Positions 7,801-15,705 of a stretch of 64,000 nucleotides of DNA are shown here, in pieces (position 1 is the first letter of the stretch; every line of letters starts with the position of its first letter). The position numbers and the translations under genes are program-made. The stretch is from the NCBI RefSeq assembly GCF_900142525.1, contig NZ_FRBD01000014.1, positions 1 to 64,000 of the forward strand, given 5' to 3'. This DNA is from Xylanibacter ruminicola. GTDB lineage: Bacteria > Bacteroidota > Bacteroidia > Bacteroidales > Bacteroidaceae. The notes beneath the pieces are model-generated. The model was not told the origin of the DNA and searched no databases. It saw only the letters and a program-made list of their open reading frames with translations.

Positions 7801-10416
7801 TGCAAAGGGGCACGTCTCGCAGCGTCGGCGATCATCGGTAGGCGTGAACGACAACTGAGGATTGAACATCTCGGCCAGCAGATCCTGGAACATGTTGATG
7901 AACTCACCGGAGTACGTAGCTATATCGGTTACGGGCTCTTTGCCTATGGCTAGCGTTGGGTCGTAGTCCTGTCCACCTGCATGCTGGATGAACAACAAGC
8001 ATGGTGCCACTTGGTTGGTGGTTCGGGTACGCACGATGTGGGCATAGAGAAAAGTCTGTAGGAAATAATCGCTATGGTCTTTGATGGCCTCTGGCGAGAA
8101 TATCGTTGCTATATCTGGCAGAGGCTTGATATTTCGCGAACCTGTTTTATAATCGAGAACACGAATCTGGTCTTCGCCCGTTTTGGGATTATGGATGCTA
8201 TCCAGGCGGTCGATGATGCCGCCTACCTTCAGGTTGCCAATCTGTATGTCAACCCACTTTTCGAGTCCAAGAATCCTGAATGGCGTATGGCGACGATCAA
8301 CCTCGAGCAGTTGGCGGATGTACTTAATGATAACTTCGCGATTGATGAGTTGTAATCCATCGAGCGGTGGTAACGGGCGCGAAGGGTCGTCAATCTTAAA
8401 GAACTCCTGCTTGATGGCTTCGTCGACGGCACGCTCTATCGATACTTCTTCTTTCAGCAGGTCGTCAATCATCATAGAGCTGATGGTATTCTTGCCGAAT
8501 CGCTCGTAGATGAGTTGTGCAGCCTTGTGGAAGATGTTTCCAAACAAACGGTTGTCAATCATATCTTCATCGGTATTATCGGGCTCGTTGATGCCACAAA
8601 TATAGCGGTAGAAGAATCGGAGTTGGCAGCGCAGATAGTTGTTGATGGCCGTAGGGCTAATGCCGCCCTCTTCCTTAGAAAAGCGCTTCTGCATCTGGGC
8701 GATGACTTCTGGCGTTTTCTCGATAGGCTTGGGGGCATGAATCTGTGGCATTTGTCCGGCTTTGAGCGTTTGGAACGTGATGGGAATCTTATTCTCTACC
8801 ATCAGTTGCAGCATGAAGCGCGACATCTCGGCCGTCTTACCATCGCTGGTAGCGTTGTTGTAGAGTATCGTCACATCAGATGCACGTTGCAACAAACGAT
8901 GGAAATAATGCTGATAGATGGCCACTTTATAGTCGACGGTAGTCAGCCCGTAGGCCTTACGAAGTGCATAGGGGATAAACGAAGTGTCGTTAACACCACG
9001 TGGCATATTGCCCTCGTTGCACGAAAGGAGCAACACGTGGTCGAAGTCGAGGTTACGTGTTTCGAGTACGCCCATCACCTGTATACCCTCAGCAGGTTCG
9101 CCGTGGAAGGGGATAGAGGTGGTTGTTATCAGCTGACTGATAAGGCGTTGAAGCGTGATGACGTCTACCATCAGGATGCCGCTATCAACCAATCCGCTTA
9201 ATCTATTAAGTAAGGTGTACATGCGGAACAGACTCTCGGTATCGAGTGGTGAGTCGATAATGGGGCTCTTAGATACAGCGATGGTCTGGGTGATGCTGAT
9301 GAGCCAATGTAGCAGGGGCTGTATCTCAGTGTATCGGGTATCGGCAAAATCCTGAGACATGATGCTGGCGTACGGATGGCGCTTGATGCTCTCAACCCAT
9401 CGGCGTGTAAACTTCTGCTTGCGGAGCGAATAGCCGTGAACCTGCATATTAATCAAGGTGTTGATGAGCGAGGCTATCGACGTTTGGCTAAGCGGGTAGC
9501 CGGTGGTGATATTAATCTTCTCTACGTTTTCAGGCAGACAATGAATCACTGTTTGCAGCAATCCCTCGTTACAAAGTACGATGGCAGTACGGCGACCATC
9601 TTTGATACGGTCGGCGTTAAGCCACTCGCTGATGTAGCGTGCCTGGATGTTTTCAGTAGGGGCCGAGATGTAGTTGATGTGCTGAGGCGGAACCTCGTCG
9701 GTATCTTGATAGAAAATGGCCTTGCCTTGTTGCTCAAGTCGGCGGAAGAGTGTTTGCTCTACCTGTTGCAAGAGGTTGAAACCAATAAACACATAGGTAT
9801 CGTATTCGAACTCTATGCTCTCATCTGTTGCCACCTGGCGATAGAGAGCGCCTTCGTAGGCGAGCTGCTTCTCGGCCAATTGGGCGTTGAACTGGTGATA
9901 GATTTCGCCAATATGACTCCACAATCGCAGGAATCGCTCCTTGAGTTCGGTGTTGTGCTCATCGCTGAAATTGCTGAAGAAACGCTTGATCATCTCACGT
10001 TGTTCGGGTGTGAGATACGAGGTGTCGTCGAGCTCATGGATGTCGCGCAGATTGGCAAGCACCTTATCGGCAGGAGCCATATTCTTATCTAAATCATCGA
10101 AATCGGAGAGCAGAAGTTGGCCCCATCCGTAAAAATGGTCGAGCGTCTCGTCAATACCCGTGCAAGCTGTAAATACCTGATGGAGTTCGCATACCAGCAG
10201 GATGGGGTCGGCCACTTGTAATGATGAGTGACTACGAAACAAATCGCTGATGGTGATATAGGCAGGACTCCAAATAGGTTTGCCAGCCAATCGGGCTAAG
10301 TGCTCATTGAGAAACAATGATGCACGCTTGTTGGGGAACACCACCGCTACACGTGAGAGGTTGGTGCCATATCTTGAAAGCAGGTCTTCTGCTACATGTT
10401 CTAGAAAACTCTTCAT
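7783..10416 (-). CDS. addB: AddB-like helicase-nuclease subunit (PD-(D/E)XK, Fe-S)
   Basis: Second subunit of an AddAB/RexAB-type recombination nuclease that processes double-strand breaks. The C-terminal third carries the PD-(D/E)XK nuclease with LGLEKWVDIQIG and VLDYKTGS. A Cys in YLRCQLRFFYRYICG near residue 597 and the C-terminal C-x2-C-x5-C of CETCPFASLC form the usual 4Fe-4S staple. The N-terminal VVFPNKRASLFLNEHL replaces an active Walker A, as in AddB. Length is 877 aa. The ATG overlaps the addA stop by four bases. The 3' end runs 18 bases into the convergent potassium-channel gene. Confidence 0.85.
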   Translation of the reverse strand: MKSFLEHVAEDLLSRYGTNLSRVAVVFPNKRASLFLNEHLARLAGKPIWSPAYITISDLFRSHSSLQVADPILLVCELHQVFTACTGIDETLDHFYGWGQLLLSDFDDLDKNMAPADKVLANLRDIHELDDTSYLTPEQREMIKRFFSNFSDEHNTELKERFLRLWSHIGEIYHQFNAQLAEKQLAYEGALYRQVATDESIEFEYDTYVFIGFNLLQQVEQTLFRRLEQQGKAIFYQDTDEVPPQHINYISAPTENIQARYISEWLNADRIKDGRRTAIVLCNEGLLQTVIHCLPENVEKINITTGYPLSQTSIASLINTLINMQVHGYSLRKQKFTRRWVESIKRHPYASIMSQDFADTRYTEIQPLLHWLISITQTIAVSKSPIIDSPLDTESLFRMYTLLNRLSGLVDSGILMVDVITLQRLISQLITTTSIPFHGEPAEGIQVMGVLETRNLDFDHVLLLSCNEGNMPRGVNDTSFIPYALRKAYGLTTVDYKVAIYQHYFHRLLQRASDVTILYNNATSDGKTAEMSRFMLQLMVENKIPITFQTLKAGQMPQIHAPKPIEKTPEVIAQMQKRFSKEEGGISPTAINNYLRCQLRFFYRYICGINEPDNTDEDMIDNRLFGNIFHKAAQLIYERFGKNTISSMMIDDLLKEEVSIERAVDEAIKQEFFKIDDPSRPLPPLDGLQLINREVIIKYIRQLLEVDRRHTPFRILGLEKWVDIQIGNLKVGGIIDRLDSIHNPKTGEDQIRVLDYKTGSRNIKPLPDIATIFSPEAIKDHSDYFLQTFLYAHIVRTRTTNQVAPCLLFIQHAGGQDYDPTLAIGKEPVTDIATYSGEFINMFQDLLAEMFNPQLSFTPTDDRRRCETCPFASLCRG

Positions 10417-13400
10417 ACTTCTTCAATTTTGTTACTGTAAACATACCAAAGGTAGCCCTTGATATTCTGGTGCCCCATTGACGAGAGCAAATCCATATAG
10501 CGGCGCACCTGAGTGTGGTACTCTGGATCGGGATGACCAAACTTAAAGTCGACCACTATCCATTCGTTACCATCTGTCATGACGCGGTCGGGGCGTTGCT
10601 CCTTCACTTCGCCATCCTCGACGGATAGGATGGTACACTCATTAAAAAGTGTCCATTTGGGCGAGAACCACGAGGCTACACGCGGGTCGGAGAGGCGTTT
10701 GCGGAGCATAGTGGTGATGCGGTCGGCGGTCATTTCCTCATCGTAGAGAATACCTTCGAACTGCAATCGTTGTAAGGCTTCCGGGATATCTTTTTCTGTT
10801 TGGATGGTAGAGAATATCTCGTGCAGCACGCTACCTATCTGGATATATCGGCGCTGCTGGTCGATATCCTCGCCTTCGATAAAATCGCGGCTGCGGTTAC
10901 TCTGACGGAAGTTTACCTTGCTATCGTATGTGCGGATAGATACCGTGATGGCCTCTGATTTCTGCAAGAAGGGGTTAAGACTGTTTTTACTAGTATCACT
11001 AGCATCACTAGCATGGCTAGCCTGGCTAGTTATGCTAGATTGGCTAGAACAGCTAGTATCGCTAGCCCCAAACTCAAAGCAAATAGCTGCTTGGTCATCT
11101 TCCATTCCTTCTAATTGGGCCTCTGGCATAGATTTGGCTACTAATGGTAGGCACTGTTCTATTAGGGCCGAGCGGGTGGCCTTGGCGCCACGTTTACCTA
11201 TAACATATAGGCTCTTAGCCGCACGGGTAAAGGCTACATAAAGCAGGTTGAGATTATCAACCGTGTTTTGTAGGTGCTCGTGCAGATAATCCTTCTCGTA
11301 AATGCTACCCATCATCTTAGGACCAAAGTCTACAGGTGCTATCGGCAGATCGTTGAATGGCGCCTCGTTGGGTTGGCACCAGATGATATTATCGCTTGTC
11401 TTCTCTAAAATCCAATCGCAGTAGGGTACGAATACGTGGTCGAACTCAAGACCCTTTGACTTGTGGATGGAGATGATGCGAATGCCATTAGTCTCATCGC
11501 TCTGGATGGTCTTCTTGCAAAGTGTCTCTTCCCATTCGGCAAGGAACGACTGGATATCAGTGGTGTTCTCGTTGACATAGTTGGCCAATTGGTCGTAGAA
11601 TGCACATAGATAAGCACCTTGCCCCTCAAGGCGGTGCAGCTCAAAGATAGAGTAAATCTTCTCAGCCAGCTCGTAAAGAGGTAGGGTTAACAACTCATCG
11701 AGGTGGGCGATATATGCCTCGGGGAGATACTCGTCGAGGTTGGTGCCGGCAATCATGTAATCGTTATCAGCCAAGTCCTTACCTTGAACTGTACACAGCC
11801 ATGTTTTTACGATAGCAGCTTTGGTTAGTTGGTCGTCGGGGTGGAGCAGCAACTGAAGCGCTTGAATCATGAGGCAAACAGCACTTGAAGCATCAAGGCG
11901 GAAGGCCTCGTCGCTCACAATGCTAACCTCAGGCAGGTGTTCGAGGAAGTATTGAGCGATAAGTGGAATATGGAAATTGTATCGCACAAGTATGGCGATA
12001 TCTTTCTGGCTTACTCCTGTATCGATTAACCCTCTTACTCCTTCTACAACATGCGCTAAAACGGCTTCCTGATAATCGTCGTTAGGAAGTAGCTCTATAG
12101 TTACCTGACCTTCGTTTCCCTTGCTGTCGGGAACCTGCTGCTCTACGTCGGCATAGGCTTTCTCGAGCTGCTCGCGTTCGTCGCATTCAAGCTCCTCAAG
12201 GGCTTGGTATTCCAGTTTGGCGGCGTGACGGAAGAAAGTGTTGTTGAAGTTGATGACATTGCGGGTGGAGCGGTAGTTGATAGAGAGCGATTTAATATCC
12301 ATGAGCATGGAGTTAAATTGATTCTCTATGCCGTTAAGCAATCGCCAATCGCCCGAACGCCAGCGATAGATGCTCTGTTTGACATCGCCCACAATAAGAT
12401 TGCTACCATCCTCGTGACTCATAGTCTCGGAGAGTAGTACCTTGAAGTTCTGCCACTGGATGGTAGAGGTATCTTGAAACTCGTCGATCATGACGTGTTT
12501 CAGTTGGGTACCGATTTTCTCGAAGATGAATGGTGAGTCGCTACCATCGATAAGCGAGTGGAGCAACTGTTGGGTGTCGCTTAACAGAAAACGGTTCTCG
12601 GTCTCGTTAAGCTCGCGCACCTTTTTCTCAATGCTGCTAAGCAGTCGGAGTTGATTGAGGTGGCGGAGAGTGAGATGGGCCGATTGGTAAATCTTCCATT
12701 GCTTCTTACGCTCATCAACAGCATAGCGTAGCATCTCTAAGAGTACGCTTTCTACCAATTCTTGTATGTCTGCGCGTTGGAGGTGACTCTTGGCAAACCA
12801 GTTTTTCGAGTCCTCAAGACATTTTGCAACCGTCTGATTCTCGATCGATGGGTCGAAAACACCATTGGTAAGTTTTAGGAAGAAGCTAGCTATGCCTCGC
12901 CTTTTCTGTGCAAAATCGTCTATGGTGAAACCTTCGGCCTCTATTGTCTCAAAGAAACTCTCGCCAATAGTCTTCATGCGTTCCTCGGCAGCTTGGCGTA
13001 AGTCGCGTAGACATGTGGTATAGTTCTCAAAGAATCCCGCCTCGCCCATTTTCTGCTCAAGCGTGATACTTACCTCCTTATAATAGTCCTTGAAAATGTT
13101 CTGACCGAACTTCTTGATCTGTGCAATGACATTCCACGATTTATCGTCGGAGATATTCTCCATGATGTACTTCAGAATCCATTGGAGCATCACATCGGTA
13201 GTAGTCAGATCTTCAATAAGCTGATCAACCGCCAACTCCTCAACCTGATAGTCATTAAGTCCGATACGGAGGTTGGAGGTAAGGTCAAGCTCGCGCGCCA
13301 TATTCCGAAGAACACTTTGGAAGAACGTGTCGATGGTTTCTACGCGGAAGTAATTATAATTATGCGTGAGATTGTTGAGTGCTATACCTGCACGCTCACT

Positions 13401-13673
13401 TATTACACTGGGCTCGAGACCTGTTTTCTCTTGAATTTTTGCCAGATAATTATCTGAATCAGGCAATTGTTTCCAGATGCCATACAACTGACTGAGAATT
13501 CGCATCTTCATCTCCTCTGTTGCCTTGTTGGTAAAGGTAACGGCAAGGATGTTGCGATAGCTCTGAGGATTCTCAACAAGCAATCTGATATACTCCGTGG
13601 CAAGTGTGAAAGTCTTTCCGCTTCCAGCACTGGCCTTATATACGGTGAGGGGTTTTATAGATTCGTTTACCAT
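10413..13673 (-). CDS. addA: AddA-like UvrD-family helicase-nuclease
   Basis: ATP-driven 3'-5' helicase with C-terminal nuclease, partner of AddB. Walker A KASAGSGKTFTLA lies at residues 10-22, followed by ILAVTFTNKATEEMK (motif Ia), MIDEFQDTS (Walker B), VGDVKQSIYRWR (motif III), IRIISIHKSKGLEFDHV (motif V) and LLYVAFTRAAKSLYV (motif VI). The nuclease motif WIVVDFKFG is near residue 1042. Between the helicase and nuclease parts (about residues 870-895) lies a Ser-rich tract encoded by nine CTAGNNNNN repeats. The 5' end overlaps the DUF5686 gene by seven bases. Length (1086 aa) suits the family. Confidence 0.9.
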   Translation of the reverse strand: MVNESIKPLTVYKASAGSGKTFTLATEYIRLLVENPQSYRNILAVTFTNKATEEMKMRILSQLYGIWKQLPDSDNYLAKIQEKTGLEPSVISERAGIALNNLTHNYNYFRVETIDTFFQSVLRNMARELDLTSNLRIGLNDYQVEELAVDQLIEDLTTTDVMLQWILKYIMENISDDKSWNVIAQIKKFGQNIFKDYYKEVSITLEQKMGEAGFFENYTTCLRDLRQAAEERMKTIGESFFETIEAEGFTIDDFAQKRRGIASFFLKLTNGVFDPSIENQTVAKCLEDSKNWFAKSHLQRADIQELVESVLLEMLRYAVDERKKQWKIYQSAHLTLRHLNQLRLLSSIEKKVRELNETENRFLLSDTQQLLHSLIDGSDSPFIFEKIGTQLKHVMIDEFQDTSTIQWQNFKVLLSETMSHEDGSNLIVGDVKQSIYRWRSGDWRLLNGIENQFNSMLMDIKSLSINYRSTRNVINFNNTFFRHAAKLEYQALEELECDEREQLEKAYADVEQQVPDSKGNEGQVTIELLPNDDYQEAVLAHVVEGVRGLIDTGVSQKDIAILVRYNFHIPLIAQYFLEHLPEVSIVSDEAFRLDASSAVCLMIQALQLLLHPDDQLTKAAIVKTWLCTVQGKDLADNDYMIAGTNLDEYLPEAYIAHLDELLTLPLYELAEKIYSIFELHRLEGQGAYLCAFYDQLANYVNENTTDIQSFLAEWEETLCKKTIQSDETNGIRIISIHKSKGLEFDHVFVPYCDWILEKTSDNIIWCQPNEAPFNDLPIAPVDFGPKMMGSIYEKDYLHEHLQNTVDNLNLLYVAFTRAAKSLYVIGKRGAKATRSALIEQCLPLVAKSMPEAQLEGMEDDQAAICFEFGASDTSCSSQSSITSQASHASDASDTSKNSLNPFLQKSEAITVSIRTYDSKVNFRQSNRSRDFIEGEDIDQQRRYIQIGSVLHEIFSTIQTEKDIPEALQRLQFEGILYDEEMTADRITTMLRKRLSDPRVASWFSPKWTLFNECTILSVEDGEVKEQRPDRVMTDGNEWIVVDFKFGHPDPEYHTQVRRYMDLLSSMGHQNIKGYLWYVYSNKIEEV
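10990..11065. repeat. CTAGNNNNN array (9 copies) inside addA
   Basis: CTAG occurs at 10990, 10999, 11008, 11017, 11026, 11035, 11044, 11053 and 11062, an exact 9-base period. The five bases between are variable (TATCA, CATCA, CATGG, CCTGG, TTATG, ATTGG, AACAG, TATCG). Nine bases equal three codons, so addA stays in frame and gains a tract of Ser/Asp/Thr/Ala/Gln triplets such as SDTSCSSQSSITSQASHASD. Similar arrays lie in uvrA and at 23388-23427. Confidence 0.9.
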
Positions 13674-15697
13674 CTTCTGAAAAGTTCAAATTCAACTTCT
13701 ATACCAAATCTGTCGAAATGGGTGCTCTGAAAACTTGCAAAGGCGCCAACTGAGATATATCTGTTGGTGAAACCATAGCCAAGTTCAAAGTAAGGTCGAG
13801 AGCGTTCGAGCAACACATTACTTAGGTAGAAACGCTCTTTTTCAATGTATTTCCCCAAATATGGTATCCATGTAGCCACCAGCATTGGTGACTCGTAGGA
13901 AATATTGCCTCGCAAGTAATAATCCGATTCGTTGTAAGTGCGGCTACCCAGCAATTGGAAATTGCCGCTCCAGTCGTCATCCCATCCTTCAGGAAGATTC
14001 TCATCGCGGAAATTGGCATAATCTACAAACAGATTATCTTTTTTGTTCGTATAGAATCCGCATCCAGCTCTTAGATTCAGAAGCCTCAAACCTGGAATCT
14101 TCTTTTTCCACTGTGCATCGAACTCCCAACGTTCATACTCTAGGTTCGAGTTGATGATGCCCTTGATGCCACGTTCGTAGTTGATAGAAAAGAGTGGTCC
14201 GCGATTAAACCAAGGCGATAATTTTAAACCAATAACTGGGGAAAAACTATTGTATTCTGTAGGCATACCATACTGACTCATCAAATCTTTGTTGACTGCT
14301 GAACGGTGATGGTATATAAAACCTGTTTCAATGTCGAACCAATCGAACAACATGATATTGTTTTTCAGACTAAGATGTTCGTCTTTGAATAAATCCATGT
14401 TGGTGTTCTCAAAGTTAATGGTGTCTTGGTTTTCGGCATTGATAACATCCATAACACTGGAATTGCTGATACGATTACCATTTTCAAATAGCAATTCTAC
14501 ATATCCATTACGTTTGGGGTTATACGTCATACGTAATGGGGCAGAGAAATAGAATTGTCGTTCTTTGAACCCATATCCGAATGTAGGATTAAGTGTTAAG
14601 TATCTATTGGGCGAGAATGTGTAGCGTGAACGGAAATTCATCTTATATCTGATACCACGGCTCTGGCTATAGCTAATGTATAGCGGATTGATGATGGGGG
14701 ATAATGTGATATAAGCGTCTTCCGATTCTGCACTTAGGGGTGTTACCAGATTATCGCCTATAGTGTCCCAGAAAATCTTTTTCCACAGGCGTTGTTTCTT
14801 TGGAGTTGTATCTTGTGCAGTAGTATCTTTCTGGTGTTGCAGATCGTATGTCTCATAAATCTGTTTGTCGGTTTCTGATAGCGGTAAAGGGCGTATCTGA
14901 TCCATCAGTTCGCGACTAGAAGTTTCATTAATGCTGTCGGGTAGGGCATATTTGCAGTTGTAATTAGCATCGAAGAGTGCAGATATTCTATTACCCATAA
15001 ACTTGAAAGTTGCCGCAGTAGTACATCTGGATGGCATCAGCGACCATCCACCTTCCTCGCCCTGGGTTATTTCTGTGCGAAATCTTAGCATGTCAAACTC
15101 ACCATTCAGCAGTGCTCGAATGATTCGCCCTGATTGAGTATCTACAATTGCATAACCGTTAAGTAATTGCGTGTTATAAATTTTTGGACGGAATTCTAAT
15201 CTTGTTGTCCCATCAGCCTGTACTTTTTGTGTAAAACGATAGAATCTGCGATTTGTCTTGTTGAAAGGCGAGAGTATGTGTCCATCGTAAAGCGCTATGT
15301 CATAGATGTTGGGAGTCATATAATCCAACAGGGTTGGCATAGTTCTACGATTGCCCCTTATAGTGCCCGAAAGAACTTGGCTCGAGATGTTGTAGTTGTG
15401 GGCATTCTTAAAAAGAACCTTGCTATACGACTCACGGATGTAATCTCTTGGATCCTTAGCCATTACGTACATCGATGGGATGAGCCAAAGTACGGCATTG
15501 CGCTTGTCAACATGATATCGGAACTTGGCATACACCTGATCTTCGAGACTGTCGATAGACGAGGTGTGTGCTTGTTGATAATCGTAGATGCGACCTAATA
15601 TCAGCGAGTCTCTTCTGTTGGCTGCTGATACACTGATTGTCATGCCGAGAAGCATGAAGGTCAGTAGTGATTTAATGAATAGTTGGTCGTATCTCAA
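13667..15697 (-). CDS. DUF5686-type outer-membrane beta-barrel protein
   Basis: Secreted protein of 676 aa. A signal peptide (SLLTFMLLGMTISVSA) is followed by a soluble N-terminal half and then about 350 residues of alternating aromatic strands typical of an outer-membrane barrel (for example YNPKRNGYVELLFENGNRI). It ends in aromatic FELFRRW. The pattern matches the Bacteroidetes DUF5686 family, of unknown function. The best start is a TTG at 15697 preceded by AAAGAGAAC; the internal ATGs would cut into the signal peptide. It starts eight bases after the uvrA stop and overlaps addA by seven, so it sits inside a DNA-repair operon. Confidence 0.78.
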   Translation of the reverse strand: MRYDQLFIKSLLTFMLLGMTISVSAANRRDSLILGRIYDYQQAHTSSIDSLEDQVYAKFRYHVDKRNAVLWLIPSMYVMAKDPRDYIRESYSKVLFKNAHNYNISSQVLSGTIRGNRRTMPTLLDYMTPNIYDIALYDGHILSPFNKTNRRFYRFTQKVQADGTTRLEFRPKIYNTQLLNGYAIVDTQSGRIIRALLNGEFDMLRFRTEITQGEEGGWSLMPSRCTTAATFKFMGNRISALFDANYNCKYALPDSINETSSRELMDQIRPLPLSETDKQIYETYDLQHQKDTTAQDTTPKKQRLWKKIFWDTIGDNLVTPLSAESEDAYITLSPIINPLYISYSQSRGIRYKMNFRSRYTFSPNRYLTLNPTFGYGFKERQFYFSAPLRMTYNPKRNGYVELLFENGNRISNSSVMDVINAENQDTINFENTNMDLFKDEHLSLKNNIMLFDWFDIETGFIYHHRSAVNKDLMSQYGMPTEYNSFSPVIGLKLSPWFNRGPLFSINYERGIKGIINSNLEYERWEFDAQWKKKIPGLRLLNLRAGCGFYTNKKDNLFVDYANFRDENLPEGWDDDWSGNFQLLGSRTYNESDYYLRGNISYESPMLVATWIPYLGKYIEKERFYLSNVLLERSRPYFELGYGFTNRYISVGAFASFQSTHFDRFGIEVEFELFRRW

Positions 15698-15705
15698 GTT
15701 CTCTT

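Noticed and set aside
10990..11065. Possible CRISPR or simple microsatellite at the CTAG arrays
   Set aside because: Unit of 9 bases with only CTAG constant is too short for CRISPR and too variable between units for plain slippage.
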